A stretch of 64,000 nucleotides of DNA from Thermobifida halotolerans (GTDB lineage Bacteria; Actinomycetota; Actinomycetes; Streptosporangiales; Streptosporangiaceae): NCBI RefSeq assembly GCF_003574835.2, contig NZ_CP063196.1, positions 3,844,001 through 3,908,000 of the forward strand, written 5' to 3'. This document shows positions 17,400-25,381 of the stretch, piece by piece. The notes under the pieces were generated by a model, which did not search any database, was not told the DNA's origin, and worked only from the letters and a program-made list of their open reading frames with translations. Position numbers and translations under genes: made by a program. Within the stretch, counting starts at the first letter, position 1, and each line of letters opens with the position of its first letter.

Positions 17400-17490
17400 T
17401 GCACTTCCTAGTCGTGGCTTCGGTGGTGCCTTCCGGGGCACGGAACCGCCGGGCGGGGCCTCGGAGCCGGTGCGCCGGGGACCGGTTCGG

Positions 17491-17883
17491 TCAGACGCCC
17501 GTCGGGCCGGAGGGGGAGGGGTCCAGGGTGGGCATGGGCACCGGATTGGAGTCCAGGTGGACTTCCAGGTAGGAGTACCAGGTGTCGAAGGCGTTGCCCG
17601 AGGATGCGCCCAGCAGCAGGGTGACGAGCGGGGCCGCGGTCATCAGCAGGACGACTCCCAGCAGCACCCACGGCAGCTCCCCCATGCCGCGGGCGGCGAT
17701 CCAGGGGTCACCGGTGAGGTTCGCCTGCACCATCTTCCCGGCGATGATCAGGAGCGCGATGATCGCGATGACGGCTCCCAGGCCCATGACCCAGCCGAGG
17801 ATGGTGTTCCCGCACGTCTGCCATGTCGCGTCCTCGGCTCCGCAGGGGGGCGCGGCGAGGACGGGGGCGGTCGGGGCGTCCAC
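17491..17883 (-). CDS. small two-helix membrane protein (VirB2/TrbC-like)
   Basis: A 130-residue protein starting at GTG 17883, directly behind the strong ribosome binding site GGGAGGAG. It has two hydrophobic helices, roughly residues 25-47 (W-V-M-G-L-G-A-V-I-A-I-I-A-L-L-I-I-A-G-K-M-V) and 65-90 (W-V-L-L-G-V-V-L-L-M-T-A-A-P-L-V-T-L-L-L-G). The layout, the A-G-K-M after helix 1 and the position before a TrbL-like gene fit a VirB2/TrbC-type pilin or core protein. Two Cys residues flank the N-terminus (P-C-G-A…Q-T-C-G). The C-terminus is Pro-rich and hydrophilic. It belongs to a set of three similar small genes. Confidence 0.68.
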   Translation of the reverse strand: MDAPTAPVLAAPPCGAEDATWQTCGNTILGWVMGLGAVIAIIALLIIAGKMVQANLTGDPWIAARGMGELPWVLLGVVLLMTAAPLVTLLLGASSGNAFDTWYSYLEVHLDSNPVPMPTLDPSPSGPTGV

Positions 17884-17894
17884 TTTCTCCTCCC

Positions 17895-18266
17895 TCACAC
17901 GAACACGACGTCCGGTACGGCGTCCGGGTCGCTCCCCGAGAGCAGCGCCAGGACGATCGACGTGGCGGCGATCATGAGGAGGATCCCCATGACGATCCAC
18001 AGCAGGCCGCCCACGCCGTCGACCGCCACGTCGGAGCGGCCGAGTCTGCCGACCACGATCTTCCCGGCGCAGTAGAGGACGCCGATGACGGCGATGACGG
18101 TGACGATTCCCCGACCCCACGCGAGCATCTGCTCGAGGGGTGGCAGGACACTGGTCGGAAGCTGCGGTTCGGGGGTCCAGACCTGCGTGAGCGGGACACC
18201 GCCCGCCTCCGTCGCTCTCATCGCCGCGGCCTGCACGCGCACCGACGCATTCAGCAGGATGGGCAC
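17895..18266 (-). CDS. small two-helix membrane protein, paralogue 2
   Basis: A 123-residue protein starting at GTG 18266 behind GAGGAAG. After a ~45-residue N-terminal part it has helices at about 50-70 and 88-110 around the block L-Y-C-A-G-K-I-V-V-G-R-L-G-R-S-D-V-A. The gene at 18357-18701 has nearly the same block (L-F-C-A-G-K-M-A-V-G-K-F-G-R-S-D-L-A), so the two are duplicates. This is a likely pilin-like or membrane-core component of the transfer system; family membership is inferred from shape and context. Confidence 0.68.
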   Translation of the reverse strand: MPILLNASVRVQAAAMRATEAGGVPLTQVWTPEPQLPTSVLPPLEQMLAWGRGIVTVIAVIGVLYCAGKIVVGRLGRSDVAVDGVGGLLWIVMGILLMIAATSIVLALLSGSDPDAVPDVVFV

Positions 18267-18356
18267 GGTCTCTTCCTCGTCGTCTGGGTGCCGTGGCCGA
18301 CGCGGAGAGCCTCTGGCCACGGCACGGCGGTATCCGCCACGGGGGTCGGGGACGGA

Positions 18357-18701
18357 TCAGGTTTCGGTGCTGAGCGCCGGAAGCAGGGCTGTGATCAGTG
18401 GAACCGCGATCAGCATCAGCGAGATGCCGAGGATGGTCCACACCAGGCCGCCCACGCCTTCGGCGGCCAGGTCGGATCGGCCGAACTTGCCGACCGCCAT
18501 CTTTCCGGCGCAGAACAGCACGCCGATGATGCCGATGACCACGACGACACCGCGGCCCCAGGAGAAGAGGGTGTCGATGGACGCGAGCGCGTCCGTGGGC
18601 AGCTCGATTCCTTCTCCCCAGTCCCTGTTCCTGATGTCCACACTGGGCGCCGTCGTGGAACTCGTCTGCATTTTGGTGAATCCGTAGAGCAGCAGATTCA
18701 T
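18357..18701 (-). CDS. small two-helix membrane protein, paralogue 3
   Basis: A 114-residue protein starting at ATG 18701 (GAAGAG upstream). The two hydrophobic helices (about 48-68 and 85-108) flank C-A-G-K-M-A-V-G-K-F-G-R-S-D, the motif shared with the 17895-18266 product. It is the first of the three small membrane genes downstream of the NTPase gene, from which it is separated by 2 bp. It is probably a structural, pilin-like subunit; several paralogous copies in a row suggest a mixed filament or a membrane ring. Confidence 0.68.
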   Translation of the reverse strand: MNLLLYGFTKMQTSSTTAPSVDIRNRDWGEGIELPTDALASIDTLFSWGRGVVVVIGIIGVLFCAGKMAVGKFGRSDLAAEGVGGLVWTILGISLMLIAVPLITALLPALSTET

Positions 18702-18703
18702 GT

Positions 18704-19258
18704 TTACTCTTCTCGTCCCTTCGTGTCCGACGCTGCCGAACCCGTCGCCGCGCACACCTCACGGATCTCCGCGAGAGCGCGTTCGGCCTTTCTCGGCAAC
18801 CTGACCTTGTCCGCGTCCGCGGTGTCGGCGTAACGCAGCCCCGCGACGAACGGAAACCGCACGATCCGTCCGACCCGGTCCTCGACGAGCCGGAACCGCA
18901 CCGCCGCCTCGCGGGGTTCGGGGCCGGAACCGTCGGCGATGACCACCAGGCAGGAAATGGCCGCCCCGGATCCGCTGAGCCCGGTCACGGCCTCGACCGT
19001 CCGAGCCGAGGCCGGCGCGCTGTCTCTCGTGACCAGGAGCAGCGGCCGACCGAACGTCTCGATCCGCTGGGTCTGCGGCGTGTAGCCGCCCAGATCCCAC
19101 GGCGTGCCCAGGAGAGTCGCCAGCGTGCTGGTCCCCGCACCGCCGTGGCAGCCGAGCAGGACCGCGTCCACGGATTCGGCCGTGTCCGGAACCGCCTTCA
19201 CCGGGGCGCCACGACTTCCGGACTCCCGGCCCAGCCGACGGCCGAGTGCCACCACCAC
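18704..19258 (-). CDS. MinD/ParA-like P-loop NTPase at the head of the transfer operon
   Basis: A 184-residue protein. Residues about 34-45 read L-L-G-C-H-G-G-A-G-T-S-T-L, a deviant Walker A (G-G-x-G-T-S) of the SIMIBI type seen in ParA/MinD proteins, though the signature Lys of MinD (K-G-G) is replaced by H-G-G. Further on, C-L-V-V-I-A-D-G is a plausible Walker B-like strand. It is shorter than usual for MinD. I prefer GTG 19258: AGGAGG stands 8 bases upstream, whereas GTG 19282 lacks a site and would place the AGGAGG inside the gene. It may position the transfer machine or regulate the element; similar small NTPases head SCO6880-type transfer operons. Confidence 0.7.
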   Translation of the reverse strand: MVVALGRRLGRESGSRGAPVKAVPDTAESVDAVLLGCHGGAGTSTLATLLGTPWDLGGYTPQTQRIETFGRPLLLVTRDSAPASARTVEAVTGLSGSGAAISCLVVIADGSGPEPREAAVRFRLVEDRVGRIVRFPFVAGLRYADTADADKVRLPRKAERALAEIREVCAATGSAASDTKGREE

Positions 19259-19618
19259 GACGGTCACCTCCTCATCGTGCACAACGGATTACCCGACGCC
19301 CCGGACATTTTTCGGGACGCCCGGCGTCTCCCGCGTAGATGCGGACCGCGACACAGAAGTTCCACTTCCTCAGAAAAGCCTCCTGGCCACTTCCGGCCAA
19401 ATCCTGACAGAACCGAAACGGGGGAAACGGAATCCGATGATGGTGGCGACCCGAACAGCCGGATGGAAAACCGCGCTTTCCCGCTCGCCGCGACCGAAAC
19501 GGACAGGGAGAACGGCCGAGAAACGACAGGAGCGCGCGGTGCGCGCCCGGACCTCTTCCCCCGGCCGACGCCGTGACCGGTTGTCGGCCGTCGTGAGCAG
19601 GACCGACGAAAGGCGATC
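19259..19618. promoter_or_regulatory. divergent promoter region of the two transfer operons
   Basis: About 360 bp between the leftward operon (start 19258) and the rightward operon (start 19619), with no supported gene. The section 19305-19480 is visibly less GC-rich than its surroundings and should hold both promoters. I could not identify a convincing -35/-10 pair or operator. Confidence 0.5.
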
Positions 19619-20203
19619 GTGAGCAACCTCGACAGCAGTTCCCGGCGTGCGGTCCTCGTTGTCGCCGCCATCGCGGTCGTCGTGCTGACCGTGGGGCTGT
19701 CCGTGACGCGCATCCTCGGCGGCGGCGACCCCGCCGAGCCCTCCGCCGCGCCGTCCTCCTCCCCCACAGACGGCGCCGACTCCCCCACGGAGAGCACCGA
19801 CGTGGCCGCCCTGCTGCCCAACTCCGAATCCGAACTCCGCCGGGCGGCCGCGGTCGCCACGGAGTTCACCGAGGTCTTCTTCGGAGCGGACGGCGACCGC
19901 GAGCAGCGGATCACGGAACTGGCCGTGCCCGAGTACGCCGACCTGCTGACAGCCCAGGAAATCCTCCCGCCGTCGGTCGGGGAGCCTCCCGAGGGGACGG
20001 CGGAGACCGCCGTCGCCGCGGAGGTCACCGGCATCCGCGCCCTCTCCACGGACAGCGTCACCTACCTGGTACGCGCCGACGTCACCGTGTCCGGCTCCAC
20101 CGAGCGGCGGTTCGAGTACGCGGCCACCCTCGTCCTGCACGGCGACTCCTGGCTGGTCACCGGCTTCTACGACGCGGCCCTCGGTGACTCGGGGGCGGGC
20201 TGA
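19619..20203 (+). CDS. membrane-anchored protein, first gene of the rightward transfer operon
   Basis: A 194-residue protein starting at GTG 19619. One transmembrane helix (residues about 10-30, V-L-V-V-A-A-I-A-V-V-V-L-T-V-G-L) is followed by a Ser/Pro/Thr linker and an extracytoplasmic domain of about 130 residues ending L-H-G-D-S-W-L-V-T-G-F. That ending, an antiparallel strand before a Trp, is typical of NTF2-like folds such as VirB8/TcpC domains. The product of 21578-22153 has the same plan (E-W-L-V-I-G-V near the end). The role is probably a VirB8-like bridge in the transfer channel; the assignment is by architecture only. Confidence 0.65.
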   Translation: MSNLDSSSRRAVLVVAAIAVVVLTVGLSVTRILGGGDPAEPSAAPSSSPTDGADSPTESTDVAALLPNSESELRRAAAVATEFTEVFFGADGDREQRITELAVPEYADLLTAQEILPPSVGEPPEGTAETAVAAEVTGIRALSTDSVTYLVRADVTVSGSTERRFEYAATLVLHGDSWLVTGFYDAALGDSGAG

Positions 20204-20204
20204 C

Positions 20205-21503
20205 ATGGGCGTTGCGGCAGCGGAGTCGCGCCTGCGGGGGCTGTGGCGTGCCGTGCGCCGCCGACCGCGCCCCGCCCGCCCGAACGACCTGGGACGCAGC
20301 ACGCTCTCCTACGGTCTGGCCGCCTCCCTCCTCCTGGGATCGGTCACGTTCGTGGTCGGCGGCGAGCACATCCTCGGCTACCTGGGGCTCACCGGCGGCA
20401 CGGGCGGCTGCGCCACCTCGCTGGGCGGCTTCACCGGGGAGGCCGACCCCGACTCGATTCCCGAGAACTTCCTCGAGCACATCAAGGAGGCCGGGAAGCG
20501 CTTCGACGTCCCGTGGGAGTACGTCGCCGCTCTCTCCTGGCGCGAGACCAACCACGGCCGTATCGCCGACACTCTCGACTACAACGCCTACGGGCGGCTG
20601 CCGAGCGGCATCGTGTACGGCACCGCCAACCCGGCCGGAGCCGCGGGCCCCCTCCAGTTCGGCATCAGGCACCCGGACACCGGACTGACCGGCGGTCCGA
20701 TGGGCGACGCCGCGAACACCTGGGGCGGTGAGGCGGACCAGCCCGCGAGTGAACGCGAGCACGAACCCGGCACGAACGGTCAGTGGTTCGGCATCGACGG
20801 CAACGGCGACGGTCGGGTCAACGTCTGGGACCCGGCCGACGCCGTGCACTCGGCCGCGGGCTTCCTGCGCTACTGGATGGACCGCGGCCACAGCATCGAG
20901 TGGGCCGTCGGCCGCTACCACGGCTCCGGTGTCGGCGGAACCTACCAGGTGGAGGTCAGCGGCAAGGCCGCGCAGTACCGCAGCGGCGACTTCACCGTCG
21001 CTCCGCCCAACGGGGTGCGGACCGACTGCGCCCAGGTGCCGAACGGCAGCGCCGTCGAGAGGGTCATCGAGTACGCGCGGGCGCAGACCGGCAAGCCCTA
21101 CATCTGGGGCGGGGTCGGCCCCACCGGCTACGACTGCTCGGGGCTGCTCCTGGAGGCCTACCGTGCGGCCGGACTGCCGAAGCGGTACCTGGACCACCGC
21201 TGGACCACGCACACCATGTTCCGCATGGAGGAGGCCCGGACGGTTCCCTCCCTGGACCAGGCCCAGCCCGGCGACATGATCCTCACCGGCAGCGGAAGCT
21301 CCCCCACCCACGTGTCGATGGTGACCGGGCGGCGGGACGGAAAGCTCTTCGTGATCGAGGCGTACAGCTCCCGTGTGCCGCTGCACGCGCAGATCCACGA
21401 GCACGAGTTCAACTCGGGACTGTGGCCGCAGGGCGACCCGATTCTCAGGATCATCCGGCTCAGCCACCTCTTCCCCTCCGGCGACACCACCGAGGAGGTG
21501 TGA
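20205..21503 (+). CDS. bifunctional cell-wall hydrolase: lytic transglycosylase plus NlpC/P60
   Basis: A 432-residue exported enzyme that would open peptidoglycan for the transfer apparatus. A membrane anchor (residues about 35-60) leads to a lytic transglycosylase domain (about 85-265) with the catalytic Glu in S-W-R-E-T-N-H-G. It contains a calcium-loop-like D-G-N-G-D-G-R-V-N-V-W-D. The C-terminal NlpC/P60 peptidase (about 285-425) has Cys in G-Y-D-C-S-G-L, His in P-T-H-V-S-M-V and a later His-rich segment H-A-Q-I-H-E-H-E. The gene starts at ATG 20205, one base after the previous stop. Such two-domain hydrolases (VirB1-like) are a regular part of Gram-positive conjugation systems. Confidence 0.87.
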   Translation: MGVAAAESRLRGLWRAVRRRPRPARPNDLGRSTLSYGLAASLLLGSVTFVVGGEHILGYLGLTGGTGGCATSLGGFTGEADPDSIPENFLEHIKEAGKRFDVPWEYVAALSWRETNHGRIADTLDYNAYGRLPSGIVYGTANPAGAAGPLQFGIRHPDTGLTGGPMGDAANTWGGEADQPASEREHEPGTNGQWFGIDGNGDGRVNVWDPADAVHSAAGFLRYWMDRGHSIEWAVGRYHGSGVGGTYQVEVSGKAAQYRSGDFTVAPPNGVRTDCAQVPNGSAVERVIEYARAQTGKPYIWGGVGPTGYDCSGLLLEAYRAAGLPKRYLDHRWTTHTMFRMEEARTVPSLDQAQPGDMILTGSGSSPTHVSMVTGRRDGKLFVIEAYSSRVPLHAQIHEHEFNSGLWPQGDPILRIIRLSHLFPSGDTTEEV

Positions 21504-21577
21504 CGTGCCGCCGCCCGACCTCCCGGAAGCCCTCCGCGGTCCATGCGACCGCCCCCACCCCAGAAGGGCGCAACGGT

Positions 21578-22153
21578 ATGCGTGACCTGTTCCTGTTCCA
21601 CCGCGAGCGGGTGGCGACCGGCGCGGTCGTCGCCGCGCTCCTCCTGCTCGCCGCCTTCGCCCTCACCCGCCTCACCGGCGGAGGCGGCGCCGAGACGGCC
21701 GGGACGTCGATGCGCGACCTCCTTCCGCTGACCGAGGCGGAGTTCCAACGGGCGCTGGCCACCGCGGTCGAGCACGGGCGGGCCATGGGCACGTTCGCCC
21801 CCGAGGCACCGGAGGAGGACTACTTCGACCGGTTGGGCGAGACGGCGGCCCCCGAGTACGCGCGGCACGCCTCTGTCGAGGGGTCGGCCGCCGGCACGGC
21901 GGTGCGTCGACTCGCGGAGTGGGGCCGTCCGACGTCGGGAGTCGCCGAGGTGACCGGAGCCCCGATGATCGCCACCGCGCTCGTCACCCTCGAACTGTCC
22001 CTGCGCGCCGAGGAGACCGCCTCGGCCGGGCGGGACTTTCTGGACCTCGGCGACGTCCAGGTCTCGCTGCGCGAGGACGGAGGCGAGTGGCTGGTCATCG
22101 GCGTGACCGACACCGAACGGCTGGAAGAGCTGCGGAACGAGGGGGTGCTCTGA
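21578..22153 (+). CDS. membrane-anchored protein similar in plan to the 19619 product
   Basis: A 191-residue protein from ATG 21578 with AGAAGGG upstream. A single transmembrane helix at about residues 13-32 (A-V-V-A-A-L-L-L-L-A-A-F-A-L) is followed by an acidic extracytoplasmic domain. The end E-W-L-V-I-G-V-T-D resembles the NTF2/VirB8-like end of the first gene in this operon. It ends one base before the next GTG. It is a likely structural partner of the transfer channel; no enzymatic motif is seen. Confidence 0.65.
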   Translation: MRDLFLFHRERVATGAVVAALLLLAAFALTRLTGGGGAETAGTSMRDLLPLTEAEFQRALATAVEHGRAMGTFAPEAPEEDYFDRLGETAAPEYARHASVEGSAAGTAVRRLAEWGRPTSGVAEVTGAPMIATALVTLELSLRAEETASAGRDFLDLGDVQVSLREDGGEWLVIGVTDTERLEELRNEGVL

Positions 22154-22154
22154 C

Positions 22155-22796
22155 GTGACCCGCCTCCTCCGGCGTCTCCTCCGGCGGCGGTCGGCCGACA
22201 CGGGCAGGATGAGCCTCGGCGCGGGCGCCGCCGTCTGCTTCACCGGGCTCTTCGCCCTGGTCACCGGGGTGCAGGTGATCGACACCTACAACGTGGGCAC
22301 CGCGGGCGGCGGCTTCCGTTCCGGTGACATCCCCTACCACGCGGACGACATCCCGCCGGGTTCCCTGGTCGGTTGCGGCACCGCGGGCCAGGTGACCGAG
22401 CTGACCTGCAACGCCTACCGGACCGTCCTCGCCAACTACCCGGAGTTCGACCGCCCCGGGTGGCGGGGCTGCTACCGGCCCGGTCCGCCCGACCACGGGA
22501 CCGGGCAGGCCTGCGACTTCATGACCAACGTCGACAGGAGCGCCGGAACCGCCGAGCAGAACGCCCTGGGGTTCGAACTCTCCCGCTGGCTGATGCGCAA
22601 CCACGAGCAGATCGGGGTCAAGTACCTCATCTGGCACCAGCGGATCTGGAACCCGAACCCGGGCTTCGAGGATCCGCTCTGTGTCGACGAGACCACCCCC
22701 GAGTCGTTCGCGCGGAGCTGCTGGAGGCAGATGGAGAACCGCGGAAGCAACACCGAGAACCACTACGACCACGTGCACGTCTCGTTCCTCCGCTGA
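22155..22796 (+). CDS. membrane-anchored LAS-type peptidase-like protein (ARB_07466-like domain)
   Basis: A 213-residue protein from GTG 22155. A transmembrane anchor (residues about 22-42) precedes a domain with A-C-D-F-M-T (near residue 116), G-V-K-Y-L-I-W-H-Q-R-I-W-N-P and the final N-H-Y-D-H-V-H-V-S-F. The Asp and paired His match the zinc site of LAS/M15-like peptidases with an ARB_07466-type C-terminal domain. It is the second wall-active protein of the operon. Cys pairs in the extracytoplasmic part could form disulphides. Substrate unknown; peptidoglycan is likely. Confidence 0.75.
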   Translation: MTRLLRRLLRRRSADTGRMSLGAGAAVCFTGLFALVTGVQVIDTYNVGTAGGGFRSGDIPYHADDIPPGSLVGCGTAGQVTELTCNAYRTVLANYPEFDRPGWRGCYRPGPPDHGTGQACDFMTNVDRSAGTAEQNALGFELSRWLMRNHEQIGVKYLIWHQRIWNPNPGFEDPLCVDETTPESFARSCWRQMENRGSNTENHYDHVHVSFLR

Positions 22797-22872
22797 GAGG
22801 GCGGCGGCCGTTCCGGGCGGTGCGGCCCGGACGGTGGAGAACCGGAAACCGAGAAGGAGAAGGAGGTGGGAG

Positions 22873-23565
22873 ATGCCTGCTCCGCTACTGCTCGCCGGCA
22901 TCGCGGGCAGAGCCGCGCTCTCCGTGGGCGCCAGGATGCTCGTCCGGCAGGGTGTCAAGGCCGGGGTCCGACAGGGAGTCCGGCAGGGGATCCGGGGTTC
23001 GCTGCGGCAGAGCGGCAAGGACTTCGCGTCGGATCTCGCGTCGGACGCCGTCAGCAGCCTGCTGCCCAACCCGCTCGACCCCACCGGGATCGTCGGCATC
23101 ATCGCCGAGGAGAAACTCGGCTACAACCCGCTCGACCCCATGTCGACGGCTGGCCACTTCGCCGAGAAGAAGCTGGGATTCGACCCGTTCGACCCCGTCG
23201 AGGCGGGCGGGAGAGTCATCGACGAGGTGTTCGGGAACTCCTCCGAGGAGTCGGAGGAGCGTGCGCAGAGCCCGGGCGGCCGGGACTCGGACGACCGGCG
23301 GGGGACCGACCCCGGCGACCTCTTCGGTGACCTGGCCGCGATGGGCGGGATCGGCGTCGTGGCGGGGCTGCTCCTCGCCGCGATCAAAAGCCTGGCGGCC
23401 GCCGGGGACGGCAGGGACGAGGGCCGCAGCGACGACAGGAACAACGCAAGAGGCGACTCCCCCGGCGGAGGCGTCGTCATGGCCGGGTTCACCCCGATCG
23501 CCTCCGCCTACAGCGGTGACGACAAGGCACCGCAACTCCAGCAGGGCGTCCTGCTGGGCACCTGA
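22873..23565 (+). CDS. unrecognised membrane-associated protein of the transfer operon
   Basis: A 230-residue protein from ATG 22873 behind AGGAGGTGGG. The N-terminal 50 residues are basic and amphipathic (R-Q-G-V-K-A-G-V-R-Q-G-V-R-Q-G). Three similar short units follow: L-P-N-P-L-D-P, Y-N-P-L-D-P and F-D-P-F-D-P, each ahead of a helix. A hydrophobic helix lies at about 160-180 (G-I-G-V-V-A-G-L-L-L-A-A-I). I do not recognise a family. It lies late in the operon and is probably a membrane-associated accessory protein. Confidence 0.6.
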   Translation: MPAPLLLAGIAGRAALSVGARMLVRQGVKAGVRQGVRQGIRGSLRQSGKDFASDLASDAVSSLLPNPLDPTGIVGIIAEEKLGYNPLDPMSTAGHFAEKKLGFDPFDPVEAGGRVIDEVFGNSSEESEERAQSPGGRDSDDRRGTDPGDLFGDLAAMGGIGVVAGLLLAAIKSLAAAGDGRDEGRSDDRNNARGDSPGGGVVMAGFTPIASAYSGDDKAPQLQQGVLLGT

Positions 23566-23593
23566 GCCCACGACAGCAGCAGAGAGGACAGCG

Positions 23594-24094
23594 ATGGTCG
23601 CAGCGGCGGCAAGACCGCTCTCCGTCGAGTTCGCCCCGTCCGGTCGGCTCGGTCCGGGCGGGGACGAGCACGACAGCGCCTTCCAGCCCCTGGCCGCGGA
23701 CAGCGGCGTGTCCGTCCCGGCCACGTCCGCTTCCCCACCCGACATCGTCCAGGTGAGGGGAGGCAAGCCGGGCGGAGGCAGAAGGGGCGACAAGGGCAAC
23801 GACAACGGCACCGAGCGCGGGCCCGAGAACAACGGCTCCAACCGCAGACCGGACGACGACAGGCGGGGGCAGCGCGGCAACAAGTACGAACTGGAGTTGG
23901 AGGACGGCCAAGGCCAGGGGCAGCAGGATCAGCAGCAGGGGCGATCGGCCTCCGGCGGTTTCCGCCTGGCCTGGGAGAACCCCCTCAACCTGGTCCACGA
24001 ACTGGTGGACCTCTTCACCCATGACAAGACCCCCCGGCGGCCCGCCTACGGAATGACGGTGGGACACCGGAAGACGCGGAGCGCGCGCCGGTAA
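23594..24094 (+). CDS. disordered small protein, last gene of the rightward transfer operon
   Basis: A 166-residue protein from ATG 23594. It is mostly low-complexity: Gly/Lys/Arg/Asp/Asn and Gln-rich between residues about 50 and 118 (G-K-P-G-G-G-R-R-G-D-K-G-N-D-N-G, Q-G-Q-G-Q-Q-D-Q-Q-Q). It ends with a short ordered segment, W-E-N-P-L-N-L-V-H-E-L-V-D-L-F. Coding is supported by its place in the operon and codon pattern. Function unknown. Confidence 0.5.
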   Translation: MVAAAARPLSVEFAPSGRLGPGGDEHDSAFQPLAADSGVSVPATSASPPDIVQVRGGKPGGGRRGDKGNDNGTERGPENNGSNRRPDDDRRGQRGNKYELELEDGQGQGQQDQQQGRSASGGFRLAWENPLNLVHELVDLFTHDKTPRRPAYGMTVGHRKTRSARR

Positions 24095-24145
24095 CGGGTC
24101 CTTCCCGGAAGACTCCCTGCGGGGCTGAGGGGCCCGGCACGCCCG

Positions 24146-24177
24146 CGGCGGTCCCGTCCGGTCGGACGGGACCGCCG
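24146..24177. terminator. bidirectional hairpin between transfer operon and narK
   Basis: A perfect 14-bp stem (24146-24159 with 24164-24177) and a GGTC tetraloop, lying between two convergent genes (stop 24094, plus; narK stop 24188, minus). No T-run. It probably terminates both transcripts. Confidence 0.8.
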
Positions 24178-24187
24178 CCGACTCCGG

Positions 24188-25381
24188 TCACTCCACGTCG
24201 GTGAAGGCCCGGGCCGTGTAGACCGCCGTGCCCAGGGCGACCAGCGCCAGCAGGGCGAAACCGACCGTGTAGGCGCCGGTGGCCTGGAAGACGACCCCCA
24301 TGACCAGCGGCGGGAAGTAGCCGCCGAGTCCGCCCGCCGCGCCGACCATGCCGGTCACGGTGCCCACGCGGGACGGCTCCACCAGCCTGGCGACCAGCGC
24401 GAAAACGCCTCCGGTGCCCAGTCCGAGGAAGGCCGCCATCAGCACGAACACGGTCCCCGCGGGGATCTCCGGCGGCAGGTCCAGCATCATCACGACGGCC
24501 ATGGCCGCGGTGCCGACGAAGGAGGTCAGGCAGACCCGAACCGGGCCGACCCGGTCCGACAGGATGCCGCCGACCGGCCGGGCGACCACCGCGACCAGGG
24601 AGAACCCGGCGGCGCGCAGTCCGGCCTCGGTCTGGGAGAAACCGTAGTCGTTGCTGAGCAGCGTCGGCAGGTAGGTGGAGAACGCCACGAACCCGCCGAA
24701 CGCCACCGCGTAGAGCAGGATGTTCTGCCAGGTCGCCCTGAGGCCGAGGGCCTCGCGCATCCGCGGCAGGATCGGCTGGGCGGACGGCCGCCGGTCGGGG
24801 GCGGTGCGGCACACCGCCAGCACCAGCACGCCCATCGCCGCCAGCGCGGCCGCCATGAGCAGGTGGGTCTGGACCCGCCCGACCGCCTCGGCGAGGTAGG
24901 GGGTGAGGAACGCCGAGAGCGCGGTGCCGCCCATGCCCGCGCCGAACAGGCCGGTGGCGAAGCCGCGGCGTTCGGGCGCGTACCAGGAGTTCACGAACGG
25001 CACGCCGACCGCGAACGACGCGCCCGCGATGCCCAGCAGGAACCCGAAGACCAGCAGCAGGAGGTAGGAGGTGCCGAACACGCCGAGCAGCACCACCGGG
25101 ACGACCGTGACGAAGCAGATCCCGGCCAGCATCACCCGGCCGCCGTAGCGGTCGGTGAGCGCTCCGGCGGGGATGCGCCCCAGGGAGCCGACCAGCACGG
25201 GGCAGGCGATCAGTACGGAGGTCTGGGTGGGGTCGAGCCCCAGTTCCGCGCTGTAGGCGGGGGCCAGCGGTCCGATCAGGTTCCACGCCCAGAACAGCAG
25301 GGTGAACGCGGCCGTGGCCAGGGCGAGGTTGACACCCGCCGAGCCCCGCCTGACGGTGCCCGCTTCCGGTCGCGTCCTCAC
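24188..25381 (-). CDS. nitrate/nitrite transporter NarK
   Basis: A 397-residue major facilitator protein with about 12 transmembrane segments. The NarK signature region appears as G-V-P-F-V-N-S-W-Y-A-P-E-R-R-G-F-A-T-G-L-F-G-A-G-M-G-G-T-A; the R-x-x-G-F-A-x-G-x-x-G-x-G-M is characteristic of nitrate porters. The second nitrate signature is G-G-V-F-A-L-V-A-R-L-V near residue 320. It would bring nitrate in and/or expel nitrite. The start is GTG 25381, overlapping the TGA of narI (GTGA), so it is the last gene of the narGHJIK operon; a Met-less N-terminus is otherwise a problem for annotation here. Confidence 0.88.
   Translation of the reverse strand: MRTRPEAGTVRRGSAGVNLALATAAFTLLFWAWNLIGPLAPAYSAELGLDPTQTSVLIACPVLVGSLGRIPAGALTDRYGGRVMLAGICFVTVVPVVLLGVFGTSYLLLLVFGFLLGIAGASFAVGVPFVNSWYAPERRGFATGLFGAGMGGTALSAFLTPYLAEAVGRVQTHLLMAAALAAMGVLVLAVCRTAPDRRPSAQPILPRMREALGLRATWQNILLYAVAFGGFVAFSTYLPTLLSNDYGFSQTEAGLRAAGFSLVAVVARPVGGILSDRVGPVRVCLTSFVGTAAMAVVMMLDLPPEIPAGTVFVLMAAFLGLGTGGVFALVARLVEPSRVGTVTGMVGAAGGLGGYFPPLVMGVVFQATGAYTVGFALLALVALGTAVYTARAFTDVE

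Noticed and set aside
14733-17411. An 892-codon plus-strand open frame
   Set aside because: Antisense to the SCO6880 and TrbL-like genes; the repeats in it merely mirror the coding repeats.
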